Assembly: GCA_030681635.1 (NCBI GenBank)
Contig: JAUXRT010000580.1
Location: 1 to 13,420, forward strand
Direction: 5' to 3'
Length of the DNA stretch: 13,420 bases
Origin: Reyranella sp.
GTDB taxonomy: Bacteria; Pseudomonadota; Alphaproteobacteria; Reyranellales; Reyranellaceae
A model generated the notes under the pieces. That model was given only the letters and a program-made list of their open reading frames with translations, did not search any database and was not told the DNA's origin. This document shows positions 1-7,436 of this stretch, piece by piece. The number at the start of each line of letters is the position of its first letter. Position 1 is the stretch's first letter. A program made the position numbers and the translations under genes.

Positions 1-784
1 GCTCGGCCTCTCCGAAGCGGAGATGCGCCAGATCCGTGGCCGCGACATCGGCATGGTGTTCCAGGAGCCGATGACGTCGCTCAATCCGGTGCTGACCATC
101 GGCCGCCAGATCACCGAGGTGCTGGAGGCGCACCAGGGCGCCGACCGTGCCGCGGCCGAGAAGCGCGCGCTCGAGCTGCTTGACCTGGTTGGCATTGCCG
201 ACGCAGCCCGGCGGCTCCGGCAATATCCGCATCAGCTCTCGGGTGGCATGCGCCAGCGCGTCATGATCGCGGTGGCGCTTGCCTGTAGTCCCAAGCTGAT
301 CATCGCAGACGAGCCGACGACGGCACTCGACGTCACGATCCAGGCGCAGATCCTGGAGCTCATGAAGTCGCTGACGCTGAAGCTCAATGTCGCGCTAATC
401 GTCATCACCCACAATCTCGGCGTTGTGGCGCGCTACGCCCACCGCGTGAACGTGATGTATGCCGGCCGCATCGTCGAAGCGGGTCCGGCCGACGCGATCT
501 ATCACGATCCGCGCCATCCCTACACGATCGCGCTCCTGAAATCGGTGCCGCGTCTCGACCAGCCGCGCCGTGCGCGCCTCGATCCGGTGGAGGGCCAGCC
601 ACCGGACCTTACACGGCTCGATGGCGGCTGCGCCTTCCGTCCGCGCTGCCGCTTCGCCGTCGCGCAATGCGCTCAGTCGATCCCGCCGCTCGCCACATCG
701 GGTGAGGCGGGCCATCTCGCGGCCTGCTTCCGCAGCGCTGAGCTCGGCATCGCCGCCCAAACCACTCCCCAGGCCGCCGAATGA
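1..784 (+). CDS. Dipeptide/oligopeptide ABC transporter ATP-binding protein (DppD/OppD type), 5' partial
   Basis: This is one of the two cytoplasmic ATPases that power peptide or other solute import through the permease pair encoded downstream. The reading frame is open from base 2, so the gene starts before the window and the Walker A segment is missing. Visible in order are the Q-loop (FQEPMTSLNP), the ABC signature (SGGMRQRV), Walker B (LIIADEP followed by TTALD), the switch histidine (VITHN) and the OppD/DppD C-terminal extension. That extension carries four cysteines in a C-x5-C-x6-C-x18-C pattern, a spacing known from this family and linked in some members to an iron-sulfur cluster. The stop overlaps the start of the next ATPase by 4 bp (ATGA), indicating translational coupling. 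The first internal ATG at base 23 lies in the middle of the nucleotide-binding domain and is not the true start. The substrate cannot be told from the ATPase. Confidence 0.95.
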   Translation, partial: LGLSEAEMRQIRGRDIGMVFQEPMTSLNPVLTIGRQITEVLEAHQGADRAAAEKRALELLDLVGIADAARRLRQYPHQLSGGMRQRVMIAVALACSPKLIIADEPTTALDVTIQAQILELMKSLTLKLNVALIVITHNLGVVARYAHRVNVMYAGRIVEAGPADAIYHDPRHPYTIALLKSVPRLDQPRRARLDPVEGQPPDLTRLDGGCAFRPRCRFAVAQCAQSIPPLATSGEAGHLAACFRSAELGIAAQTTPQAAE

Positions 785-1773
785 ACGCCGGCGCCGCCTC
801 TCCGCTGCTCGAGGTGAAGAACCTCGCCATGCACTTCCCGGTGACGGAAGGCATCGTGCTGTCGCGCAAGATCGGTGACGTGAAGGCAGTCGATGGCGTC
901 GACTTCACGATCGGCCGCGGCGAGACGCTGGGCCTGGTGGGTGAGAGCGGCTGTGGCAAGACAACGACCGGCCGCTGCATCCTGCGGCTCGAGAAGCCGA
1001 CCACTGGCCAGATCCTGTTCGACGGCCAGGACATCAGCCACATGAGCCGCAAGGGCCTGGTCGGCCTGCGGCGGCGCATGCAGGTGATCTTCCAGGATCC
1101 CTACAGCTCGCTCAATCCGCGCATGAAGGTGGGCGACATCGTCGGCGAGCCGATCAAGGTGCACGGCGTCGAGCCGGATGCCCGCAAGCGCGACGTGCGC
1201 GTGCGCGAGCTGCTACAGGTGTGCGGCCTCGACGCCAAGTTCGCCGACCGCTATCCGCACGAGATGTCGGGCGGCCAGCGCCAGCGGGTGGGCATCGCCC
1301 GCGCGCTCGCCCTCGATCCGGAGTTCATCGTCTGCGACGAGGCGGTTTCGGCGCTCGATGTCTCGATCCAGGCGCAGATCGTCAACCTGCTCGAGGATCT
1401 GCGCGAGCGCTTCAATCTTACCTACCTCTTCATCGCCCACGATCTTTCCGTCGTGCGCCATCTCTGCCAGCGGGTCGCGGTCATGTATCTCGGCCGCATC
1501 GTCGAGATGGCCGCCGTCGACGAGCTGTTCGACAATCCGCTGCATCCCTACACCCAGGCCTTGCTGGCCGCGGTGCCGATCCCGGATCCCCGCGTCGAGG
1601 CAACGCGCGACTTCCGCCCGGCCCCGGGCGAAGTGCCCAGTCCGATCAATCCGCCGTCCGGCTGCGTCTTCCATCCGCGCTGCCCCTTGGCGGTCGAGAA
1701 TTGCAAGCGGGCGAGGCCCGTCCTGAGAGAGCTGCGGCCCGGCCATTGGGTGGCTTGCAGCGAAGCCCACTGA
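781..1773 (+). CDS. Dipeptide/oligopeptide ABC transporter ATP-binding protein (DppF/OppF type)
   Basis: This is the second ATPase of the importer and is full length at 330 aa, normal for DppF/OppF. It has Walker A (GESGCGKT, residues 54-61), the Q-loop glutamine in FQDPYSSLNP (about Q105), the signature SGGQRQ (163-168), Walker B ending in the catalytic glutamate of IVCDE (E187) and the switch histidine H220 (AHDLS). The C-terminal OppF domain has four cysteines (C295, C301, C308, C326), mirroring the spacing in its partner ATPase. The ATG lies inside the ATGA overlap with the upstream gene, and no strong Shine-Dalgarno precedes it, so translation probably depends on coupling. A 66-bp gap separates it from the binding-protein gene. 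I see no terminator or convincing promoter in that gap. All catalytic motifs are intact, so it should be active with the upstream ATPase as a heterodimer. Confidence 0.96.
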   Translation: MNAGAASPLLEVKNLAMHFPVTEGIVLSRKIGDVKAVDGVDFTIGRGETLGLVGESGCGKTTTGRCILRLEKPTTGQILFDGQDISHMSRKGLVGLRRRMQVIFQDPYSSLNPRMKVGDIVGEPIKVHGVEPDARKRDVRVRELLQVCGLDAKFADRYPHEMSGGQRQRVGIARALALDPEFIVCDEAVSALDVSIQAQIVNLLEDLRERFNLTYLFIAHDLSVVRHLCQRVAVMYLGRIVEMAAVDELFDNPLHPYTQALLAAVPIPDPRVEATRDFRPAPGEVPSPINPPSGCVFHPRCPLAVENCKRARPVLRELRPGHWVACSEAH

Positions 1774-1827
1774 AGAAGAGTCGTTGCGTGAGTAGGGAGT
1801 GCGAAGTCCGACAAGAATAGGTTGAAC

Positions 1828-1834
1828 AAGGAGG
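1828..1834 (+). promoter_or_regulatory. Strong ribosome-binding site deciding the start of the binding-protein gene
   Basis: AAGGAGG lies 5 bases before the ATG at 1840 and is a perfect anti-16S match. It argues against the in-frame TTG at 1822, which would put the ribosome-binding site inside the coding sequence. It is the strongest Shine-Dalgarno in the importer operon, fitting the need for excess binding protein over membrane components. Confidence 0.85.
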
Positions 1835-1839
1835 AAGCG

Positions 1840-3444
1840 ATGTACCTGCGAACAGGACTATGGGCGGCCGGGCTTGGTCTGGCGGTCGCAATCGCTGCGG
1901 GCCCCGCCAATGCGCAGACGCCCAAGAAGGGCGGCACGTTGATCTACATGATTGCGGCGGATTCACCTCCGAGCTTCGACGGGCATCGCGAGACGACTTT
2001 CGCGACAGTCCATGCGACGGCGCCGTTCTACAGCGTGCTGATCCGTGTCCCGCCCGACAATCCTTCCTCGACCACCGACTTCGTCTGCGACCTCTGCACC
2101 GAGATGCCGAAGGCCACCGACGGCGGCAAGACTTACGCCTTCAAGATCCGCCAGGACGTGAAGTGGCACGACGGCAGCAAGCTCACCGCCGCCGACGTGG
2201 CTGAGAGCTGGAAGCGGATCGTGTTCCCGCCGCAAGGCACGACCAGCGCGCGCGTCAGCTACTACGCCATGGTCGACAAGATCGAAATGCCCGACGACCA
2301 GACCGTCACCTTCAAGCTGAAGTACCCCACGACCGCCTTCCTGCCGGCGCTCGCCGATCCCTTCACCTACATCTACAAGAAGGAGATCCTCGAAAAGGAT
2401 CCGCGCTGGTACGAGAAGAACATCATGGGCTCGGGCCCGTTCAAGTTCGCCTCGTATGACATCGGCCAGTCGATCAAGGGCGTCCGCAACCCGGACTACT
2501 ATCACAAGGGTCAGCCCTACCTTGACGGCATCGAGGGCATTTTCGCCGATAAGCAGTCGGTGCGTGTCGAGGCGCTGCGCGGCGATCGAGCCGCCATCGA
2601 GTTCCGCGGCATGCCGCCGTCGGCGCGCGACCAGCTGGTGAAGGAAGCCGGCAAGGATGTCGCCGTGCAGGACAGCGACTGGAACTGCGGCAACATCGTC
2701 AGCTACAACCACAAGCGCAAGCCATTCGACGATGTCCGCGTACGGCGTGCGCTGTCGCTCGCGGTCGACCAATGGGGCGGCGCGCCGGCGCTCTCCAAGA
2801 TTGCCACGGTGCGCACAGTGGGCGGTATCGTCTTCCCGGGCTCGCCGCTGGCGGCAACCAAGGAAGAGCTGCAGCAGATGGCCGGCTATTGGCCCGATAT
2901 CGAGAAGTCACGGGCCGAGGCGCGGCGGCTCCTCAAGGAAGCCGGCCAGGAGAATCTCAAGTTCGAGCTGACCAACCGCAACGTCGACCAGCCCTACAAG
3001 TTCGTCGGCACCTGGCTGATCGGCGAGTGGAAGAAGATCGGCGTCACCGTCGAGCAGAAGGTAGTGCCCACAGGTCCGTGGTTCCAGGCGATGCGCGGCG
3101 GCACGTTCGACGTCGTGGTCGACGCCAACTGCCAGAGCGTGGTCAACCCGGTGCTCGACACCGGCAAGTACCTTCCGAAGAAGGTCTATCCCGAGAGCTA
3201 CGGCGACTACGACGATCCGAAGTCGATCGAGCTCTACAACAAGATGACGCAGGAGACTGATCCAGCGAAGCAGCGCGCCGCCATGCGCGCCTACGAGAAG
3301 CACACCCTCGACACCGAGGCGCACGGCATCGTCACGCCCTATTGGTATCGCATCGTCATGGCGCGGTCCTACGTGAAGGGCTGGAAGATCAGCCCCAGCC
3401 ACTACCTGAACCAGGATCTCGCCAACGTCTGGCTCGACAAGTAG
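1840..3444 (+). CDS. Periplasmic substrate-binding protein of the ABC importer (family 5, DppA/OppA-like)
   Basis: This family 5 extracellular solute-binding protein captures the ligand in the periplasm and delivers it to the permease pair. With the ATG at 1840 it is 534 aa, the usual size. The N-terminus is a classical Sec signal peptide: a short positive region, a hydrophobic stretch at about 7-22, and probable cleavage after ANA at residue 25. It has no lipobox. Family hallmarks include VKWHDGSKLTAADV (about 108-120), GSGPFKF (about 198-203) and FDDVRVRRALSLAVDQ (about 296-311). Four cysteines are visible (C83, C86, C283, C431), which is notable for a periplasmic protein. The gene sits between the ATPases and the permeases, 66 bp after one and 26 bp before the other. 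Peptides are the default ligand for the family, but opines, nickel, heme or sugars are also known, so the substrate remains open. Confidence 0.94.
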   Translation: MYLRTGLWAAGLGLAVAIAAGPANAQTPKKGGTLIYMIAADSPPSFDGHRETTFATVHATAPFYSVLIRVPPDNPSSTTDFVCDLCTEMPKATDGGKTYAFKIRQDVKWHDGSKLTAADVAESWKRIVFPPQGTTSARVSYYAMVDKIEMPDDQTVTFKLKYPTTAFLPALADPFTYIYKKEILEKDPRWYEKNIMGSGPFKFASYDIGQSIKGVRNPDYYHKGQPYLDGIEGIFADKQSVRVEALRGDRAAIEFRGMPPSARDQLVKEAGKDVAVQDSDWNCGNIVSYNHKRKPFDDVRVRRALSLAVDQWGGAPALSKIATVRTVGGIVFPGSPLAATKEELQQMAGYWPDIEKSRAEARRLLKEAGQENLKFELTNRNVDQPYKFVGTWLIGEWKKIGVTVEQKVVPTGPWFQAMRGGTFDVVVDANCQSVVNPVLDTGKYLPKKVYPESYGDYDDPKSIELYNKMTQETDPAKQRAAMRAYEKHTLDTEAHGIVTPYWYRIVMARSYVKGWKISPSHYLNQDLANVWLDK

Positions 3445-3470
3445 CGGAGTAGAGCCGGGAGGCAGGACAA

Positions 3471-4442
3471 GTGTACCGCTACATCGTCACACGACTGTTG
3501 CTGGCCGTGCCGACTCTTGTCGGTGCGGCCGCACTGGTCTTCGTCCTGATGCGCCTGATCCCGGGGGATGTCTGCGTCATCCGCATGGGCTCGGGCGGCA
3601 GCCACGTCAGCCAGGCTGCCGTCGATGCCTGTCGCCAGCAGCTCGGGCTGAATGACCACATCTTCGTGCAGTTTCTGAGTTTCCTTGGACACTATTTCAC
3701 CTTCGATTTCGGCATCTCGATGTGGTCGGGACGTCCCGTCGTCCAGGAAATCGCGACCCGGCTGCCGGTGTCGCTGCAGATCGCGGTGATGGCGACATTG
3801 ATCGCCGTCGTGATCGCCATTCCGCTCGGCACCATCTCGGCGCTCCGGGAAAACACATGGCTCGACCATGTCGTCCGCGTGGTGGCGGTCGCCGGGATTG
3901 CCACGCCGTCGTTCTGGCTCGGCATCATGTCGATCGTGCTGGTGCTCGACATAACCTATCTGGCGACCGGCAAGGCGTGGATGCCGCCGATCGACTACGT
4001 GTCGTTCTGGCAGGATCCGATCCGCAACCTCTCGATCGTGGCGTTGCCGGCCCTGACGGTGGGCTACCGATACTCGGCCGTGACCATGCGCATGACCCGT
4101 TCGGCCATGCTCGAGGTGATGCGCGAGGACTATATCCGCACCGCGCGGTCGAAGGGGCTGATCGAGCAGATCATCATCAACCGGCACGCGCTCAAGAACG
4201 CGCTCCTGCCGGTGGTGACCCTGATCGGTATCGAGTTCGCGTTCCTGATCGGCGGTCTCGTCGTGACCGAGCAGGTGTTCAACCTGAACGGCATCGGCCG
4301 CCTGTTCGTCCAGGCGGTGCAGAACCAGGACAATGTGCTGACGCAGGCGCTGACCATGCTGGTCGTCCTCATCTTCGTCGTCACCAACCTGGTGGTCGAC
4401 GTCCTCTACGCCTGGCTCGATCCCCGCATAAGGTACTCCTGA
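3471..4442 (+). CDS. ABC transporter permease (DppB/OppB type)
   Basis: This is one of two inner-membrane permease subunits forming the translocation channel. It is 323 aa with about six membrane segments. The first (about 10-30) is followed by a periplasmic region that precedes the channel core. The EAA loop that docks onto the ATPase is clear at about 220-249 (EDYIRTARSKGL, then HALKNALLPV), and the C-terminus ends in the usual WLDPRIRY. The start is GTG at 3471, with GGGAGG at 3457-3462 placed 8 bases upstream. The stop shares one base with the next gene's ATG (TGATG). The first periplasmic segment carries two cysteines (C35 and C54) in an expanded loop after the conserved IPGD, which could form a disulfide. 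Family assignment is firm. The substrate is unknown. Confidence 0.95.
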   Translation: MYRYIVTRLLLAVPTLVGAAALVFVLMRLIPGDVCVIRMGSGGSHVSQAAVDACRQQLGLNDHIFVQFLSFLGHYFTFDFGISMWSGRPVVQEIATRLPVSLQIAVMATLIAVVIAIPLGTISALRENTWLDHVVRVVAVAGIATPSFWLGIMSIVLVLDITYLATGKAWMPPIDYVSFWQDPIRNLSIVALPALTVGYRYSAVTMRMTRSAMLEVMREDYIRTARSKGLIEQIIINRHALKNALLPVVTLIGIEFAFLIGGLVVTEQVFNLNGIGRLFVQAVQNQDNVLTQALTMLVVLIFVVTNLVVDVLYAWLDPRIRYS

Positions 4443-5350
4443 TGAGCATCATCACGCGTAACGAGTCCACCGGCGCCCTCACCGACGACGCGCTGCCGCG
4501 CAAGAAGACGGCGCTCGACGCGGCGCTGAATTTCATTCGCCGCCAGCCGCTCGGAACGGCGGGCCTCGTCATAATGATCTTGATGTTCGTGACCGCCGCC
4601 CTTGCCAACGTGCTGGCGCCGTTCGATCCTGAGGAGAACGACTTCCAGGCCATGATGCAGGCGCCGAGCTGGATACACTTGCTCGGCACCGACCAGATGG
4701 GGCGCGATATCTTCTCTCGCCTCGTCTACGGCGCGCGAACGGCGCTGCTGGTCGGCTTCAGCGCGGCGTTCGCCGGCGGCTTGATCGGCTTGGTCCTGGG
4801 CGTGGCCAGCGCCTATTTCGGCGGCTGGTTCGACCTCGTCTTCCAGCGCATCCTCGACGTGTTGATGGCTTTTCCGTTGATCATCCTGGCGCTGGCAGTG
4901 GTTTCGGTGTTCGGCACCGGTGTGTTCAACGTCATCCTCGCCATCACGATCCCGCTCATTCCCCGCTGCGGGCGCGTGGTGCGGGCGAGCGCACTGGCGG
5001 TGCGCGAGATCCCCTATGTCGACGCGGCGCGCGCGCTCGGCTTCGGCCACAGCCGCATCGTGCTGCGCCACATGGTGCCGAACGTGGTGGGTCCGTTCCT
5101 GATCCTGCTGTCGGCCTTCGTCGGCCAGGCGATCCTGGCTGAGGCCTCGCTCTCCTATCTCGGCCTCGGCGTGCAGGAGCCTGTGCCGGCCTGGGGCCTG
5201 ATGCTGCAGGGCGGCGCGGAGGAGTACGCCACGACCGCGCCGTGGATTGCCATTTTCCCCGGCCTCGCCATCGTCATGGCGGTGCTGGGCATCAGCCTGT
5301 TCGGCGACGCGCTGCGCGACGCCATCGACCCCAAGCTCAGGGATCGCTGA
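4442..5350 (+). CDS. ABC transporter permease (DppC/OppC type)
   Basis: This is the partner permease of the importer, 302 aa. It has the OppC-type N-terminal cytoplasmic segment (1-35), a first membrane helix (about 38-60), and the diagnostic periplasmic motif HLLGTDQMGRDIFSRL (about 79-94). Further helices follow, then the EAA loop (about 190-216, YVDAARALGFGHSRIVLRH) and a C-terminal DALRDAIDPKLRDR. The open frame runs much further upstream, but the ATG at 4442 is the sensible start. It overlaps the stop of the preceding permease by 1 bp, has AAGG 8 bases upstream, and gives the normal family length. It is the last gene of the operon, and only 8 bp separate its stop from the stop of the opposing epoxide hydrolase. 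No intrinsic terminator is visible there, so transcripts from the two sides probably overlap. Confidence 0.95.
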   Translation: MSIITRNESTGALTDDALPRKKTALDAALNFIRRQPLGTAGLVIMILMFVTAALANVLAPFDPEENDFQAMMQAPSWIHLLGTDQMGRDIFSRLVYGARTALLVGFSAAFAGGLIGLVLGVASAYFGGWFDLVFQRILDVLMAFPLIILALAVVSVFGTGVFNVILAITIPLIPRCGRVVRASALAVREIPYVDAARALGFGHSRIVLRHMVPNVVGPFLILLSAFVGQAILAEASLSYLGLGVQEPVPAWGLMLQGGAEEYATTAPWIAIFPGLAIVMAVLGISLFGDALRDAIDPKLRDR

Positions 5351-5358
5351 TCCGTCCC

Positions 5359-6609
5359 TCAGTCGTTCGCTGCGCCGTAGCGTAGCGGGCGGAAGAAGGC
5401 GCGGATGTCCTCGACCAGCAGTTGGGGCTCCTCGAGCGCCGCGAAATGTCCGCCGCTCGGCATGATCGTGTGGCGGCGGAGATTGTAGGCGCGTTCGATC
5501 CATTCCCGGGGCGGCGACGGGGTGAGATCGGCGGGGAAGGCGGCGAATGCCGTCGGTGTTTCGACACGCTGGCCCGCGGGAAGCGCGCGCGGCACCTGTT
5601 CGGCGGCGCCACGATAGAGCCAGGTGGCGGTGCCGGCCGTGCCGGTCAGCCAATAGACCATGATGTTGTCCAGCAGCAGGTCCATCGAGAAGCGGCTGTG
5701 CGGGTCGCCGCCGCAATCGCTCCAGCCCTGGAATTTCTCGACGATCCAGGCGGCGAGTCCGACCGGCGAATCGGCGAGCGCCACGCCCAGTGTTTGCGGC
5801 CGCGTCGCCTGGATGCGCTGGTAGGCGGTCTTCTCGTCGAGCTCGGCCTGCATCCGGGCAAGCCACGCCTTCTCGTCGGCGCTGAATTCGGTCGTCTTGA
5901 GATCGATGCCGGGCCGCAGCCCCACCATGTTGAGGTGCAGGCCGAGCGTGCCCGAGCGCCAGTCGTCCTTCTCCTCCTTGAGCGGATGGTCGAAGGCCAG
6001 CCACGACGAGACGACCGCGCCCCAGTCACCGCCTTGGGCACCGAAGGGACGGCGGTAGTTGAGCGTCTCGTGGACGAGCTTGTGCCAGAGGCCGGCGATG
6101 GCGCGGGGCCCGATCGGGCCCATCGTGCCGTCGGCACGGACCGGCGGCGCGGAGAAACCGTAACCGGGCAGCGACGGCGCGATCACGTCGAAGGCATCGA
6201 GCGGATCGCCGCCGTGGTTCTCGGGATGGGCCAGCACGTCGATGATGTGCAGGAACTCCACGATCGAGCCCGGCCAGCCATGCGTGATCACCAGCGGCAG
6301 CGGCCGCGGCGCGTCCTCGACCTCGGTGCCGGGCTCGCGGATGAAATGAAGCCGCTGCGGGCCGATATCGACCAGGTAGTTGGGCCAGCGGTTGATGGCT
6401 TCCTGGCAACGCTGCCAGTCGTAGCCATGGCGCCAATAGGCGACCAACTCTTCCAGGAAGTCCGGATCGGTGCCGGAGGCCCAGCTACCCTTGTCGGCGA
6501 TGGCAGGCGCCGGTCGCCAGCGGCGCAGGCGCTCGTCGAGATCGATCAGCGCCCGTTCGGGAATGTCGACCTTGAAGGGCTCGGGAGTGTCGTAACGCGG
6601 TTCGGCCAT
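5359..6609 (-). CDS. Epoxide hydrolase (EHN domain, microsomal-type alpha/beta hydrolase)
   Basis: This enzyme probably hydrolyses an epoxide to a vicinal diol in the cytoplasm; no signal peptide is present. It is 416 aa, a typical length for the bacterial microsomal-type family. The N-terminal EHN domain spans about residues 8-115 and is followed by the alpha/beta-hydrolase fold. The oxyanion-hole motif HGWPGS is at 110-115 and SLPGYGFS at 146-153. The nucleophile is D195 in GGDWG. The charge-relay acid is most likely D361 in FPAD, aligned with the FPFE glutamate of mammalian mEH, and the catalytic histidine is H388 in GGHFAALEEP. The triad is complete, so activity is expected. The physiological substrate is unknown, and bacterial members act on varied xenobiotic and lipid epoxides. 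It lies 22 bp downstream of the phosphatase gene on the same strand and is probably cotranscribed. The ribosome-binding site is weak. Confidence 0.93.
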   Translation of the reverse strand: MAEPRYDTPEPFKVDIPERALIDLDERLRRWRPAPAIADKGSWASGTDPDFLEELVAYWRHGYDWQRCQEAINRWPNYLVDIGPQRLHFIREPGTEVEDAPRPLPLVITHGWPGSIVEFLHIIDVLAHPENHGGDPLDAFDVIAPSLPGYGFSAPPVRADGTMGPIGPRAIAGLWHKLVHETLNYRRPFGAQGGDWGAVVSSWLAFDHPLKEEKDDWRSGTLGLHLNMVGLRPGIDLKTTEFSADEKAWLARMQAELDEKTAYQRIQATRPQTLGVALADSPVGLAAWIVEKFQGWSDCGGDPHSRFSMDLLLDNIMVYWLTGTAGTATWLYRGAAEQVPRALPAGQRVETPTAFAAFPADLTPSPPREWIERAYNLRRHTIMPSGGHFAALEEPQLLVEDIRAFFRPLRYGAAND

Positions 6610-6631
6610 GGCGTAAGGCCTAGCGCGGAAG

Positions 6632-7387
6632 TCACCCCTCCAGCAAATCGGCGCGGATGCGCTCGCGCGCCGGCGCGTCGAGCCCCAGCGCCCGTTCGGC
6701 GAATTGTTCCGGTCCGCCGAAGTCGGTCCGCACCACTTCGAAGGCCGCTTCCAGATAGGGCGTGCGCGCCTCGACGATGGCGGCGCGGGTATCGATGTCG
6801 AGTTCGGGATAGCGGCCGATGTGGCCGGTCCACAATTCGTTGGTGCGGAGATAGTCCTCCATCACGGCATCCCACGGCACGCCCAGCAGGGTGAGCAGCA
6901 GCGCCGAGGCGAAGCCCGTGCGGTCCTTGCCGGCGGTGCAGTGGAACACCAGCGGCCGGTGCGTGCCGTCGCTCAAGGTCGTGAACAGCGTGCGGAAGCC
7001 CGGCGCGCAGCGGCGCGGATAATCGCGGTAGTGATCGGTCAGGAAGCCCATCATCACGAAGGGGTTGGCGCTGCCGTCGGCGACGGCACCCCTTATCTTC
7101 TCGCCGACACCGGGTTCGATGTGGGCGCCGACGACCCGGCAGGTGAGGCCGTCGATGCGATGCGGCGTCTCGGCCGCCTCGTTGACGCCGCGCAGGTCGA
7201 CGATGGTGCGCACGCCGATCCGGCCGAGGGCGGCGCGGTCTTCGTCCGTCAGGTTGCCGAGATGGGCGGAGCGGAACACGGCGCCATGGCGCACGGTGCG
7301 GCCGTCGCCGGTGCGATAGCCGCCGAGGTCGCGGAAGTTGGAGCCGCCCTGGAGCGGCACGACGAGAGAAGTGGTCTGGTTGGGCAT
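6632..7387 (-). CDS. Tyrosine/lipid phosphatase of the PtpB-like Y_phosphatase3 family
   Basis: This is a cysteine-dependent phosphatase of 251 aa without signal peptide or membrane segment. The P-loop HCTAGKDRTG lies at 149-158, with nucleophile C150 and phosphate-binding R156. The N-terminal NFRDLGGY (17-24) and VDLRG (about 63-67) are also typical of this family. The lysine and aspartate inside the P-loop (AGKDRTG) are shared with Mycobacterium tuberculosis PtpB and related enzymes that can act on phosphoproteins and phosphoinositides, so the real substrate could be protein or lipid. The gene sits 49 bp downstream of the TonB receptor and 22 bp upstream of the epoxide hydrolase, all on the minus strand, suggesting one transcript. 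The family assignment is strong. Its role here is not predictable from the sequence. Confidence 0.92.
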   Translation of the reverse strand: MPNQTTSLVVPLQGGSNFRDLGGYRTGDGRTVRHGAVFRSAHLGNLTDEDRAALGRIGVRTIVDLRGVNEAAETPHRIDGLTCRVVGAHIEPGVGEKIRGAVADGSANPFVMMGFLTDHYRDYPRRCAPGFRTLFTTLSDGTHRPLVFHCTAGKDRTGFASALLLTLLGVPWDAVMEDYLRTNELWTGHIGRYPELDIDTRAAIVEARTPYLEAAFEVVRTDFGGPEQFAERALGLDAPARERIRADLLEG

Positions 7388-7436
7388 GGCCGAAGGTTTA
7401 TCACGTCCAGCCCCGCCGAATCATGTCGGATCGGCG

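Noticed and set aside
1822..1839. TTG at 1822 as the start of the binding protein
   Set aside because: The perfect AAGGAGG would then lie inside the coding region. The ATG at 1840 has correct spacing and is followed directly by a standard signal peptide.
5422..6894. A 490-codon plus-strand frame and a 532-codon minus-strand frame (4406-6004) across the epoxide hydrolase and permease C
   Set aside because: Both cross two real genes, have Arg-rich low-information composition and lack motifs. The true genes show complete catalytic triad and permease motifs.
7414..7436. Hairpin between the phosphatase and the TonB receptor as an intrinsic terminator
   Set aside because: The arms CGCCGA and TCGGCG are only 6 bp with an 11-base loop, and no T-run follows in the minus-strand direction.
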